Assembly (NCBI GenBank): GCA_040002995.1
Contig: JBDUDK010000018.1
Location: forward strand, 1 to 40,676
Direction: 5' to 3'
Source: JBDUDK01 sp040002995
GTDB taxonomy: Bacteria > Actinomycetota > Acidimicrobiia > Acidimicrobiales > Ilumatobacteraceae
DNA length: 40,676 nucleotides
The translations under genes were made by a program, and so were the position numbers. Every line of letters starts with the position of its first letter. Positions within the stretch are counted from its first letter, which is position 1. A model generated the notes under the pieces. The model had not been told where the DNA came from, ran no database searches, and saw only the letters and a list, made by a program, of their open reading frames with translations. This document shows, one piece after another, positions 7,406 to 16,925 of this stretch.

Positions 7406-7888
7406 TCACGTCCAGTTTTCCTCGACCCACGTCCGCACGACGGGCGCGAGGTAGTCGAGGTGCTCGCGTGGCCGTTCACGGATCAAGGTGCCCGAGATCG
7501 GCACCGTGGCGCGGTCACTGTCGACCACCACCGAGCGGGCGCCCATGCGACGACCGAGCTCGCTCCCGTAGGGCTCCGACGAGAACACGATGTGGGGACC
7601 GTCGGCATACGGCCAGTGCGACGAGAACAGCGCCACCCATTTCGTCCACAGCTCCGCGTCGTTGAAGTCGGTGTCGAGGTCGTGTCGCACCTCGACCACC
7701 CGAGCGAGCGGGTGCAGCTCCGCCAGCCAAGACGCGCGGAGATCGCCGGGCACCGGTTCGCCGTCGCGGCTGTTGACCATCACGACCAGCCGGTCAACTT
7801 GGGAGATGGCCTCCTCGATCAAATGGCTGTGGCCAAGGTGCGGCGGGATGAAGCGTCCGATCACCAGGCCCGTGGGAGCGAGCGACAT
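7406..7888 (-). CDS. NadR-like nicotinamide-nucleotide adenylyltransferase
   Basis: The 160-residue product is a small nucleotidyltransferase. It opens with the nucleotide-binding motif GRFIPPHLGH (the HxGH family signature) and ends with ISGTLIRERPREHLDYL, which matches the ISxTxxR motif and the following segment of the NadR adenylyltransferase domain. The expected reaction is NMN plus ATP to NAD plus pyrophosphate, in NAD salvage. Unlike enterobacterial NadR it has neither the repressor domain nor the ribosylnicotinamide kinase domain. The ATG overlaps the stop of the cyclase gene by one base (TGATG), so it is translationally coupled to that large signalling protein. A relative using another nucleotide or sugar phosphate cannot be excluded. 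Confidence 0.75.
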   Translation of the reverse strand: MSLAPTGLVIGRFIPPHLGHSHLIEEAISQVDRLVVMVNSRDGEPVPGDLRASWLAELHPLARVVEVRHDLDTDFNDAELWTKWVALFSSHWPYADGPHIVFSSEPYGSELGRRMGARSVVVDSDRATVPISGTLIRERPREHLDYLAPVVRTWVEENWT

Positions 7889-10800
7889 CAGCGGCGCGCG
7901 TCGACCTCGGTGTTGATATCGCGGTCGCCGCCTCTAGCGGCGAGGCGAAACGCGAGCGACCAGCCCTCGGCCGGGATGCCGATGCTCTCGAGGCGGGCCT
8001 GGGCCGCGGTGTGCGCCTCGGCGGCCAGCTCGGAACCCATCGCGTCGAGGCCCTCGGCGCGGGCGAGTCGCACCCATGCCTGCGCGACCAGATCGGTGGT
8101 GCGATCGGCCGCGGCCACCGCGGCGGCGAAGCGGGCCTCAGCCTCGTCGCGGAGTTCTTGCTGCACCGACGAACACGCGGCAGCGAGATCGGCGACGAGA
8201 CGGTCGAGATAGGTGGAGCCGGGCATGCCGCGCGCGGCTTCGGCGTCGTCGTCGGCCTCGGAAGTCCGGCCCAGCGCGGCATTCACCAATGCCCGCGCGC
8301 TCAACGCGTAGGCGTGCACGTGGCCTTGGCGGGTGAGGGCATCGTCGAGATACGCGAGTGCCGTTTCGGCGTCGCCTCGCTGCAGCTCGGCAAGCGCGAC
8401 CGCGACGCGCCACTCATAGCCGCCGAAGCGATCGTCGCGCTCTGACCGCTCAACGGCCCACGCCGCGGCAAGGGCGCGGCGAGGATCACCGAGGTGGACG
8501 TGCGCCGAAGCGCCGAGCACGGCCGCCATGCTCGGGACACCCATCGCGAGCGCCTTGGTGCGCGCCTCTTCGAGCAACCGGCCCGCTTCGCGTACTCGGC
8601 CGTTGGCGACCAGCGCGCGCACGAGCGGCATCAGCGCCTGCGCCTGCCCGTACTCATTGCCGATGGCGACGAAATTGTCGTTGGCGTCGGTAGCCAACAC
8701 GATCGCCGGATCGATCTCCCCCGCCCACAGGTGCAGATCGGCGAGCAGCACCAGCATCATCGCCATGCCCCAGCGGTCGCCGCGCTCGAGCGCTTCCTTA
8801 CGGACGATCTCGGCGATGGCCCGCGCCTCGTCGAACCGGCCTTGTTGGAAACGGACCCACGACAAGAGGCCGAGCGCCCAACCGGCACCGCCCGCGTCGC
8901 CGAGCTCGCCGAATGTGGACGCCGCGCTGTGGAGCCGCTCGTCGGCCCGATCGGTGTCGCCGTCGACGAACGCAATCCACGCGAGGTGCTGGTCGACCCA
9001 TGCCTCGCCGCGGCGGTCACCCAGGTCCTTGAACATGGCGCGCGCTACCACGAGCTGCTCTTCCGCGGACACGAACTCGAAGCGGAACACCTCGGTCATG
9101 CCCAGCAGCCGGCGGGCTTCGGCCTCGCCCTGCCGATCGCCGATGGCCTGCCACTGCTCGATGGCACCGGCGAGCGTGGCGGCCGACTCCGCCAAGTGCC
9201 CGTCGCGCTGCTCGATCTCGCCTTCGAGGGTGCGCACACGCGCGACCGCAACCGGGTCTTCGCACTTTTGCGCGATCACGAGGGCGTCGGCCGCGTCGGC
9301 ACGCGAGGCGTCGAGGTCGCCGCGCGTCATCGCCGCCCACGCCCGCACCACGAGAAGCTCGGCCCGACCAGCATCGGTGTGGCCCCCGGCGAGCCGCAGG
9401 GCCCGGTCAGCGAGTTGACCCGCGACGCGGCTGTTGTCGAGGGTACGAGCGCGCCGAGCCGCTCCGGCGAGCGCCGAGGCGGCCCGCTCGACGAGATCGT
9501 CGGGCACTCCCTTCACCGGTCCGAGATCGGCCACGAGCTCGGCCGCGGTCGCGAGGTGGTGAGCCATGGTCTCGACGAGTTCGGGATCTTGCTCGATGCC
9601 CTCGGCGATCGCCGTCGCCACACCAACGTGGCGTTGCGCGCGCGAGGCCTTCGTGAGCGTGCTGTACGCGACGTCGCGCACAGAGTCGGATCGGAAACTC
9701 CACCGACGCTCGTCGTCGACCACAAACAGACCCTTGGCGGCGAGGGCCGAAAACGTCTCCATGGTGGAGCCCTGGCCGAGCTCGTCGGCGAAGCGCTTCA
9801 ACGCACCGAACGAGCCGCGCGTCCCGAGCACTGCGGCGTTGTCGATCATCTCGCGTTCGTTTGGCATGAGGCCGTCGAGGCGGGCCTGCACGAGGCCGCG
9901 CAACGTGCTCGGCAGGGCAGGAACCCGCTCGCTGCAGTTGTCGCCGGCAAGAAGCGAGGCCAGCTCCTCGAGAAAGAACGGGTTGCCGCCGCTGCGGTCG
10001 ATGAGCTCGTTCACGACCTCGTCGGACAGCGGCTGACCGACGAGGTCGTTGAGCAAGGTGGCGGCCGAATCGCGCCCAAGGGGATCGAGCCGCAAGAGCA
10101 TGTGGTTGTGCTCACCGACGGGCGTCCAGCGGGTGGCCTGCTCCTGGCGCGAGGTGGCGAGGAGCACGAACGGGCGCGCCGCGAGGTACTCGACGGCCCG
10201 ACCGAGCAGGTCGAGCACGAGTGGATCGGCCCAGTGCAGGTCGGACACGACAAGGAGAACGGGGTGAGACCGCGTGCGGGCTTCGAGATAGGCGAGCACG
10301 GAGCGGCTGATCTCCTCGCGTGCGCGCGTCGGGTCGATGACGTCGAGCGGTCCGCCTTCGATACCGAAGAGCGCGAGGAGGCCCTCGCAGACGCGGTCGG
10401 CTTTGGCGCCGGCGTCGCCCTCACCAAGAAGGGCGGCGACGGCCGCGCGGCATTGCGTACGGGCCGACGCATCGTCGGTGATGCCCAGCGCGTCGCGCAG
10501 AGCCATCGCGAGCGGCCACCACACGTTGGGCTCGCCGTACGGTACGCACTGGCCCTCGAGGACGAGCGCGCAATGGCGCTCGTCGGCGAGGGTCGAAACC
10601 TCCTCGGCCAACCGACTCTTCCCGACCCCCGCCTCCCCCTCGAGGAGGATCACGTGGGCGCGGCGCCGCTCGAACGCCACTTGTATCGCACCATTGAGAA
10701 GACCGAGCTCCGGCTCGCGGCCGACCATCGGGCTTCCCACCCGGCGTGGCCTACGCCCGGGCGGCGCCACCGGCTCGAGCGCAATCCACGTGTCGACGCG

Positions 10801-11394
10801 CTCCTCGCGGCCCCTCGCCGCCACCAGCCCCAAAGCTTCGTAGCGAATGACGTCGGCCGTTACCGCGTGGGTGGCCGCTCCGACCAAGACAGTGCCTGGC
10901 GTCGCGGCCTCCTGCAGCCGCTGCGCGGTGTTCACGACGTCGCCCATGGCCGTGTAGTCGCCGCCGGCGCGCAACGCACCGACGAGAACTTCGCCGGTGT
11001 TCACGCCGACGCGCATCTCGATACGACCCCCGTCGGGGGCCTCTATTTCGGCGACCGTGCGCTGCATCCGCAGGGCGGCGCGCACGGCGCGCTCAGCATC
11101 GTCGCCGTGCGCGACGGGTGCACCGAACAAGGCGACGATGGCGTCACCGATAATCTTGTCGACGCGGCCGCCGAACGCGACGACATCGGCCACGAGCAAC
11201 TCGAAACAGCCGTCGACGAACGACTTCACCTGCTCGGGATCGAGCAGCTCCGAGAACGACGTGTAGCCCACGAGATCGGCAAAAACCACGGTGACCACGC
11301 GGCGCTGGTCGCCCTGCGACGACATCGCGTGCCCGCACGACGGACAGAACCGGGCACCCTCGGGCACCGGGAGGTGGCACGACGGGCACTCCAT
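7888..11394 (-). CDS. Class III adenylate cyclase fused to AAA-type ATPase and TPR region
   Basis: The 1168-residue protein begins with a zinc ribbon (CxxC pairs at 3/6 and 17/20). A class III cyclase domain follows at about 32-200. It has both metal-binding Asp residues (Asp40 in VVFADLVGYTS, Asp84 in KIIGDAIVALFG), the base-specifying Lys80 and Asp152, and the transition-state Asn155 and Arg159 in GDVVNTAQR. All catalytic positions are therefore present, with an adenylate-type Lys/Asp pair. An AAA/NB-ARC-like ATPase follows, with a P loop at 253-260 (GEAGVGKS) and a Walker B region near LLVVSDLHWADP. The last 600 or so residues are TPR-like helical repeats. There is no membrane segment and no C-terminal LuxR-type HTH. 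Many actinobacteria carry multiple proteins of this design, with mostly unknown signals. It is co-translated with the NadR-like gene. The ATG follows a TACGCT box by 6 nt. Confidence 0.92.
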   Translation of the reverse strand: MECPSCHLPVPEGARFCPSCGHAMSSQGDQRRVVTVVFADLVGYTSFSELLDPEQVKSFVDGCFELLVADVVAFGGRVDKIIGDAIVALFGAPVAHGDDAERAVRAALRMQRTVAEIEAPDGGRIEMRVGVNTGEVLVGALRAGGDYTAMGDVVNTAQRLQEAATPGTVLVGAATHAVTADVIRYEALGLVAARGREERVDTWIALEPVAPPGRRPRRVGSPMVGREPELGLLNGAIQVAFERRRAHVILLEGEAGVGKSRLAEEVSTLADERHCALVLEGQCVPYGEPNVWWPLAMALRDALGITDDASARTQCRAAVAALLGEGDAGAKADRVCEGLLALFGIEGGPLDVIDPTRAREEISRSVLAYLEARTRSHPVLLVVSDLHWADPLVLDLLGRAVEYLAARPFVLLATSRQEQATRWTPVGEHNHMLLRLDPLGRDSAATLLNDLVGQPLSDEVVNELIDRSGGNPFFLEELASLLAGDNCSERVPALPSTLRGLVQARLDGLMPNEREMIDNAAVLGTRGSFGALKRFADELGQGSTMETFSALAAKGLFVVDDERRWSFRSDSVRDVAYSTLTKASRAQRHVGVATAIAEGIEQDPELVETMAHHLATAAELVADLGPVKGVPDDLVERAASALAGAARRARTLDNSRVAGQLADRALRLAGGHTDAGRAELLVVRAWAAMTRGDLDASRADAADALVIAQKCEDPVAVARVRTLEGEIEQRDGHLAESAATLAGAIEQWQAIGDRQGEAEARRLLGMTEVFRFEFVSAEEQLVVARAMFKDLGDRRGEAWVDQHLAWIAFVDGDTDRADERLHSAASTFGELGDAGGAGWALGLLSWVRFQQGRFDEARAIAEIVRKEALERGDRWGMAMMLVLLADLHLWAGEIDPAIVLATDANDNFVAIGNEYGQAQALMPLVRALVANGRVREAGRLLEEARTKALAMGVPSMAAVLGASAHVHLGDPRRALAAAWAVERSERDDRFGGYEWRVAVALAELQRGDAETALAYLDDALTRQGHVHAYALSARALVNAALGRTSEADDDAEAARGMPGSTYLDRLVADLAAACSSVQQELRDEAEARFAAAVAAADRTTDLVAQAWVRLARAEGLDAMGSELAAEAHTAAQARLESIGIPAEGWSLAFRLAARGGDRDINTEVDARR

Positions 11395-11400
11395 GGACGG

Positions 11401-11406
11401 AGCGTA
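11401..11406 (-). promoter_or_regulatory. TAnnnT -10 box (TACGCT) for the cyclase gene
   Basis: On the minus strand TACGCT lies 6 nt before the cyclase ATG at 11394, with no ribosome binding site between. This fits leaderless transcription. The remaining 119-nt divergent gap towards the ABC operon shows no clear operator. Confidence 0.5.
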
Positions 11407-11513
11407 ACGGCCATCCTCCTCGGGGACGACGTTGATACGGCCAATCTGCGGCGCGATCGGCCAGTTCGGCAGCGTGCGGCGACAACAGTCGGAAAAGTGG
11501 GGAGACTCCTGCT

Positions 11514-12290
11514 ATGACCAATGGCGTGTCTGCGATCACCGCGCCCCCTCCGCCGCCCCCGTCGGTCGGCTTTGCGGCCCAAGCCGTCAACGCATCGAAG
11601 GTGTACGGCCACGGTGAAAGCGCTGTCTACGCGTTGAACGACGTGTCGATCCGCTTCGCCACGGGCGTCTATACGGCCATCATGGGCCCGTCGGGTTCGG
11701 GCAAGAGCACGCTCATGCACTGCGTGGCCGGCCTCGATCGCCTCACGTCGGGCCAGGCCCTCGTCGGCGGCGTCGACCTGTCGACCCTGAATGACAAGGA
11801 ACTCACGCAGCTCCGCCGCGATCACATCGGATTCATCTTCCAGACCTACAACCTCATACCCATGCTGAACGCGCTCGAGAACATCACACTGCCGATGTCG
11901 CTCGCCGGCCGGAAGCCCGATCCGACGTGGCTCGATACCGTCGTTACCACCGTCGGCCTGGCGAACCGGCTCAAGCACCGGCCGTCGGAACTCTCGGGCG
12001 GGCAGCAGCAGCGCGTTGCGGTGGCGCGGGCACTCGCCAACCGACCCGACATCATCTTCGCCGACGAGCCGACCGGCAACCTCGACTCGCGCGCGAGTGC
12101 CGAGATCCTCGACTTCATGCGCCGCGCCGTCCGCGAGATGGGGCAAACGATCGTGATGGTCACGCACGATCCGAACGCGGCCGCCTACGCGGACCGAGTC
12201 GTATTCCTCGGCGACGGCCGGGTCGTCGACGAGATGGCCGAGCCCACCGCGGAGCGCGTGCTCGATCGCCTGAAACTCATGGGCGACTGA
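11514..12290 (+). CDS. MacB/LolD-type ABC transporter ATP-binding protein
   Basis: The 258-residue ATPase has a Pro-rich N-terminal lead (about 20 residues). Walker A (GPSGSGKST), the Q loop (FIFQTYNLIPMLNALENI), the signature (LSGGQQQRVAVARAL), Walker B (IIFADEPTGNLDS) and the H-loop His (MVTHD) follow in order. The sequence is that of the MacB/LolD group, whose members pair with FtsX-type permeases and act as mechanotransmission ABC systems for exporting lipids, peptides or lipoproteins rather than as classical importers. GGAGA about 8-10 nt upstream can serve as the ribosome binding site. The FtsX-type permease starts 5 nt after the stop. Confidence 0.93.
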   Translation: MTNGVSAITAPPPPPPSVGFAAQAVNASKVYGHGESAVYALNDVSIRFATGVYTAIMGPSGSGKSTLMHCVAGLDRLTSGQALVGGVDLSTLNDKELTQLRRDHIGFIFQTYNLIPMLNALENITLPMSLAGRKPDPTWLDTVVTTVGLANRLKHRPSELSGGQQQRVAVARALANRPDIIFADEPTGNLDSRASAEILDFMRRAVREMGQTIVMVTHDPNAAAYADRVVFLGDGRVVDEMAEPTAERVLDRLKLMGD

Positions 12291-12295
12291 CCAAA

Positions 12296-14845
12296 ATGTG
12301 GAAGGTCACCCTCAAAGGCATTTGGGCCAAAAAACTGCGCTTCATCTCGACGATGGTGGCCATCGTCTTGGGTGTCGGCTTCATGGCCGGCACGTTCGTG
12401 CTCACTGACACGGTCGCCAAGACGTTCGACGATCTTTTCGCGAGCGTCTACAAGGGCACCGACGCGGTCGTCGAGCCCAAGGAGCAGGTGAACACGCAGT
12501 TCGGCATCGGCACCGACCGCCTTCCGGCCGAGACGCTCGCAAAGGTGCGCACCGCCTCCGGTGTGGCGCGCGCGGAGGGCTTCGTACAGGGCTACGCGCA
12601 GCTCGTGAAGCCCAACGGCAAAGCGCTCGGGGGTCAAGGGGCACCGACGTTCGGACAGGGATGGATCGAGGACTCGCGCCTCAACCCGTTCAAGGTCGTC
12701 ACCGGTCACGCGCCAGCGGGCGATGACGAGATTGCAATCGACAAGAGCTCGTTCGACATCGGCAAGTATCACGTGGGCGACAGTGTGAAGGTATTGAGCC
12801 CGAGCCCGGTGAAGTCCTACAAGATCGTCGGTGTTCTGCGTTTCGGCAGCGCCGACTCGCCCGCGGGCGCGTCGATCATCGCGTTTACGCCCCCCGAAGC
12901 AGCGAGGGTGTTCAAGACCAGTGGCGCATTCGACGCGATCTCGATCGTCGCTCAAGCGGGAGTCCCGCAGGAGCAGTTGAAGGTGGATGTCGCGAAGTTG
13001 GTCGCCACCGACAAGATTGAAGTGCTCACCGGCACGGAGATCACCAAGAAGACCCAGAGCGATATCAAGAAGCAACTCAAGGGCTTCAACGTCGTGCTGG
13101 TCGGCTTCTCCGGCGTGGCCCTTTTCGTCGGCTCGTTCATCATCTACAACACGTTCTCGATCCTGGTGGCGCAACGAACGCGTGAGATGGCGTTGCTGCG
13201 GGCGCTTGGCGCGGGACGCGGTCAGGTCGTGCGATCCGTACTCGGCGAGGCCCTGATCGTCGGCATCGTCGCGTCGCTCCTGGGCATCGGTTTTGGCCTG
13301 CTCACGGCGTTGGGCTTGAAAGCCGGCTTCGCGCTCCTCGGCTTTTCGCTCCCAGGCGGAAGCCTGGTGCTCGCGGCCCGCACCGTCATCGTCACGCTCG
13401 TAGTCGGCATCTTGGTGACGCTGGTCTTCGCGCTCTTCCCCGCGATCAAAGGCTCACGTGTGCCTCCCGTGGCGGCGATGCGCGATGTCGCCATCGACCG
13501 CTCCGGGACGTCTCGCGTGCGCACCGTTATCGGACTCATCCTGTTCGCGCTCGGCGTAGTGGAGTTCGTCACCGGGCTGACTTCCAAGGGAACGTCCGCC
13601 GCCAAGGCCGTAGGTTTCAGCGCACTCTTGACCCTGGTGGCGGTGATCATCCTCGGCCCGGTGATCGCTCGGCCGATGGGTCGCGTTCTCGGTGCGCCGA
13701 TCAAACGCCTTCGCGGTGTGGTCGGGGCACTGGCCCAGGCGAACGCGGTCCGCAATCCGAAGCGCACGTCGTTGACGGCCTTGGCGTTGACGATTGGCGT
13801 GGCACTCGTCGGCTTCATCCTCGTGTTCACCGCGTCGTTCAAAGGCCTCATCGCCAAGACGGTCGACGGAACGTTCAAGGCCGACTACATCGTGGCCAAC
13901 AAGACGTTCAGCGGCTTCAGCCCGGTGGTCGCCGATGAGATCGACAAGGTTGACGGCGTCGATGTCGCCAGCCCGCTCCGCTTTGGCGAGTTCAAGGCCA
14001 ACGGGGCCAAGACCACCCTCGTGGCGTTCGATACCGCCACGATCACCAAGGTGCTCGACGTCCCGATGAAGCAGGGCAAGATCACCGACGTCGTGGCGGG
14101 CACGATCGCCGCCGGCGACCGTCAGGCGCGCAATCACGGATGGAAGATCGGCGACCCGATCAACGTGGTGTTCCCGAAGTCAGGTCCCGCGACGTTGACG
14201 CTGGCCGCCACCGTCGACGACACCAAGATCCAGAGCATCACGCAGGGCTCCACTTGGCTTGTATCGACCGACACGTACGACCAGGGGTTTCGCGACCCTG
14301 TCGACTTCCAACTCTTCGTGAAGCTCAAGCCGGGCGCCAACCTCGACAAGGTCTCCGACGACATCACCAAGGTGCTGAAGGACTACCCCACCGCTGAGTT
14401 GCAGGACAAGGTGCAGTACAAGCGCTCGGTCGGCGACCAGCTCAACAAGTTCGTGAGTCTCATCCTGTTGCTGCTCGCGTTGTCGATCGTGATCGCGATG
14501 TTCGGCATTGCCAACACGCTGATGCTGTCGATCTACGAACGGCGAAGGGAGCTGGGCCTCTTGCGGGCCGTGGGCATGACGAAGGCGCAGACACGCAGCA
14601 CGATCCGGTGGGAGTCGGTGATCATGGCGGTGCTCGGCACACTGCTCGGTCTGGCGATCGGGGTGATCTTCGGCGTGGCCATCATGCGCGCACTGCGCGA
14701 CCAAGGCTTCACGGTGCTCGTCGTGCCGGTGGGGACGCTGATCGTCGTCACCGTGATCGCGGCCGCCTTCGGCGTGCTGGCCGCGATACGACCATCGATC
14801 AAGGCCGCGCGCCTCGACGTGCTCGAGGCGATCGGATCGGAGTAG
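12296..14845 (+). CDS. FtsX-type ABC permease with two FtsX domains
   Basis: The 849-residue product begins MWKVTLKGIWAKKLRF and has a first membrane segment at about 17-37. A large extracytoplasmic MacB-PCD-like domain follows (about 40-250), then three membrane segments of FtsX domain 1. A central junction lies near VVGALAQANAVRNPKRTSL, followed by a further segment, a second extracytoplasmic domain and FtsX domain 2 (from about FVSLILLLLALSIVIAMFGI to the C-terminus). Such duplicated permeases are common in actinobacteria and work with the ATPase encoded just upstream. The cargo is unknown. I chose the ATG at 12296, 5 nt after the ATPase stop. The frame is open further upstream, but that part is antisense-like and overlaps the ATPase gene. 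Confidence 0.92.
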   Translation: MWKVTLKGIWAKKLRFISTMVAIVLGVGFMAGTFVLTDTVAKTFDDLFASVYKGTDAVVEPKEQVNTQFGIGTDRLPAETLAKVRTASGVARAEGFVQGYAQLVKPNGKALGGQGAPTFGQGWIEDSRLNPFKVVTGHAPAGDDEIAIDKSSFDIGKYHVGDSVKVLSPSPVKSYKIVGVLRFGSADSPAGASIIAFTPPEAARVFKTSGAFDAISIVAQAGVPQEQLKVDVAKLVATDKIEVLTGTEITKKTQSDIKKQLKGFNVVLVGFSGVALFVGSFIIYNTFSILVAQRTREMALLRALGAGRGQVVRSVLGEALIVGIVASLLGIGFGLLTALGLKAGFALLGFSLPGGSLVLAARTVIVTLVVGILVTLVFALFPAIKGSRVPPVAAMRDVAIDRSGTSRVRTVIGLILFALGVVEFVTGLTSKGTSAAKAVGFSALLTLVAVIILGPVIARPMGRVLGAPIKRLRGVVGALAQANAVRNPKRTSLTALALTIGVALVGFILVFTASFKGLIAKTVDGTFKADYIVANKTFSGFSPVVADEIDKVDGVDVASPLRFGEFKANGAKTTLVAFDTATITKVLDVPMKQGKITDVVAGTIAAGDRQARNHGWKIGDPINVVFPKSGPATLTLAATVDDTKIQSITQGSTWLVSTDTYDQGFRDPVDFQLFVKLKPGANLDKVSDDITKVLKDYPTAELQDKVQYKRSVGDQLNKFVSLILLLLALSIVIAMFGIANTLMLSIYERRRELGLLRAVGMTKAQTRSTIRWESVIMAVLGTLLGLAIGVIFGVAIMRALRDQGFTVLVVPVGTLIVVTVIAAAFGVLAAIRPSIKAARLDVLEAIGSE

Positions 14846-14851
14846 GTCGAC

Positions 14852-15265
14852 GTGGCGGGCTACTCCGGGACACCGCTCGCGAAGAAGCTCGGTATCGCTC
14901 CGTCGATGACGGTCACCGCGGTCGGGGCCCCCGACGATCTGCGCGAATGGCTCGCGCCGATGCCGCCCGATGTGCAGTGGGTGGGCGGCGGCAAGGCGCG
15001 TCTCGATCTGGCGATCATGTTCGTGACGCGGCGCGCTGAGGTCGAGCGGCGTTTTCTGCCGCTGGGGCGCCGCGTTGCACCGGAAGGGGCGATCTGGATC
15101 GCCTGGCCGAAGAAGGCGTCGGGCCTCGCCACCGACGTGACCGAGAACGCCCTGCGAGAAATCATTCTGCCGACCGGCTACGTCGACACCAAGGTATGTG
15201 CGATCAACGAAGTCTGGAGCGGACTCAAATTCGTACTGCGCAAGGAGCTAAGGCCGAAACCGTGA
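14852..15265 (+). CDS. DUF3052 family protein
   Basis: The 137-residue product begins at a GTG 6 nt after the permease stop and matches the DUF3052 family, a short, soluble, actinobacteria-typical protein of unknown function. Visible blocks are GYSGTPLAKKLGI, the hydrophobic LDLAIMFVTRRAEVER, EGAIWIAWPKKASG and a C-terminal VDTKVCAINEVWSGLKFV. There is no membrane segment or signal peptide. Its last four bases overlap the GTG of the ABC-F gene, so it is probably co-translated. The context gives no functional clue. Confidence 0.85.
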   Translation: MAGYSGTPLAKKLGIAPSMTVTAVGAPDDLREWLAPMPPDVQWVGGGKARLDLAIMFVTRRAEVERRFLPLGRRVAPEGAIWIAWPKKASGLATDVTENALREIILPTGYVDTKVCAINEVWSGLKFVLRKELRPKP

Positions 15266-16878
15266 ACGCAACGGTCAGGGCGCGCGGCATCACGGTGTCG
15301 TTCGGACGCCGGCTCGTGCTGTCCGACGTCTCCGTCGCGATCGGTCCGCGGTCTCGTATCGGCGTCATCGCGCCAAACGGCACGGGCAAGACGACGCTGC
15401 TTCGGGTGATCGCGGGCCTGTTGAAGCCCGACCTGGGCACCGTTCGCCGCGCGCCTCCGTCGGCGACGATCGGCTACCTCGCGCAGGAGCCGGAACCGCA
15501 GACTGACGAGACCGCACTTGCATTCTTGGCGCGGCGCACCGGGGTCGCCGACGCGAGCTCGTTGCTCGAAGCCGCGACGGCCGGCTTGGCCTCGGGCGCG
15601 ACCGGAGCCGAAGACGCCTACTCCCTCGCGCTCGAGCGGTGGCTCGCGCTAGGTGGCGCGGACCTCGACGCCCGCGCCGCGGAGGTCGGTGCCGGACTCG
15701 GCCTTCCCGAGCGTGTGCTGTCCCAACCCATGACCTCACTCTCCGGCGGGCAGGCGGCGCGGACAGCTCTGGCCGCGATCGCGTTGTCGCGCTTCGACAT
15801 CCTGCTCCTCGACGAGCCTACGAACGACCTGGACTTCGCCGGACTCGATCGTCTCTCGGCGTTCCTCGACGGCTTCGAAGGTGGCGTCATGGTGGTCTCG
15901 CACGATCGGGCCTTCCTCGAACGCTCCATCACGTCGGTGCTCGAGCTCGACGAGCACACCGGCGGGGGCGTCATCTACAACGGCGGCTGGATCGCGTATC
16001 TCGACGCGCAAGCGACACGCCGCCGTCACGCGGAGGAGGCCTACGAGAACTACAGCGCGAAGCGGACGGAGCTCGTCGAGCGGGCGCGCACACAGCGCCA
16101 GTGGGCGGCCGATGGCGTGCGCCGTGTCCGCACCGACACCAGCGAGAAGGACAAGAACATCAAGGCCAAGCGCATCGAGTCGTCGGAGAAGGTGGCGTCG
16201 AAGGTGCGCATCACCGCGAAGGCGCTCGCTCGCCTCGAGACGGTCGACAAGCCCTGGGAGGGATGGCAACTCCACTACGAGATCGCGCCGGCGGCCCGCA
16301 GTGGCGACGTGGTCGTGCGGCTCGAGGACGCAGTGGTGCATCGAGGATCGTTCACGCTGGGCCCGATCGACGTCGAGATTGGATGGGCAGAACGGGTGGC
16401 CATTCTCGGCGTGAACGGGTCGGGGAAGACGACACTGCTCGACTCGATTCTCGGGCGGCTGCCTCTGGACGCGGGTACGCGCTCGATGGGACCTGGCGTT
16501 GTCGTCGGCGAACTCGAGCAAGCACGCACGCGTTTTCTGGGGCGTGTCTCGCTCTTGGACGCGTTCGTGACGGCGTCGGGACTGATTCCGGGCGAGGCGC
16601 GCTCGATCCTCGCCAAGTTCGGACTCGGCGCGGGTCACGTCGGGCGTGCGGCTTCGACGCTGTCGCCGGGTGAGCGCACGCGGGCCGTTCTCGCTCTGTT
16701 CATGGCCCGCGGCGTCAACTGTCTCGTGCTCGACGAGCCGACGAACCATCTCGACCTGCCCGCGATCGAACAGCTCGAACAAGCCCTCGCCACGTACAAG
16801 GGCACCCTGCTCCTCGTCACCCACGACCGCCGCCTCCTCGACGCCGTCCAAATCGACCGCTCCATCTCCCTCGACTAG
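15262..16878 (+). CDS. ABC-F family ATPase
   Basis: The 538-residue soluble protein has two ABC domains and no membrane segment. The first has Walker A APNGTGKTT, signature LSGGQAARTAL and Walker B ILLLDEPTNDLD. A charged linker at about 240-330 (rich in Lys/Arg/Glu, including RRVRTDTSEKDKNIKAKR) corresponds to the ABC-F interdomain linker. The second domain has Walker A GVNGSGKTT, signature LSPGERTRAVL and Walker B CLVLDEPTNHLD. ABC-F proteins act on the ribosome, either in translation control or in antibiotic protection. I cannot tell housekeeping from resistance by eye. It starts at a GTG overlapping the DUF3052 stop by 4 nt. Confidence 0.9.
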   Translation: MNATVRARGITVSFGRRLVLSDVSVAIGPRSRIGVIAPNGTGKTTLLRVIAGLLKPDLGTVRRAPPSATIGYLAQEPEPQTDETALAFLARRTGVADASSLLEAATAGLASGATGAEDAYSLALERWLALGGADLDARAAEVGAGLGLPERVLSQPMTSLSGGQAARTALAAIALSRFDILLLDEPTNDLDFAGLDRLSAFLDGFEGGVMVVSHDRAFLERSITSVLELDEHTGGGVIYNGGWIAYLDAQATRRRHAEEAYENYSAKRTELVERARTQRQWAADGVRRVRTDTSEKDKNIKAKRIESSEKVASKVRITAKALARLETVDKPWEGWQLHYEIAPAARSGDVVVRLEDAVVHRGSFTLGPIDVEIGWAERVAILGVNGSGKTTLLDSILGRLPLDAGTRSMGPGVVVGELEQARTRFLGRVSLLDAFVTASGLIPGEARSILAKFGLGAGHVGRAASTLSPGERTRAVLALFMARGVNCLVLDEPTNHLDLPAIEQLEQALATYKGTLLLVTHDRRLLDAVQIDRSISLD

Positions 16879-16925
16879 CCCGACCCGCCGCCGGTCCCGG
16901 TCACACCTGTCCGCTACAGCAGGGC

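Noticed and set aside
8494..11517. A plus-strand open frame of about 1000 codons opposite the cyclase gene
   Set aside because: It is antisense to a gene with intact catalytic motifs. Its composition (Arg, Gly, Glu, His) is typical of an antisense frame in GC-rich DNA, and no domain is recognisable.
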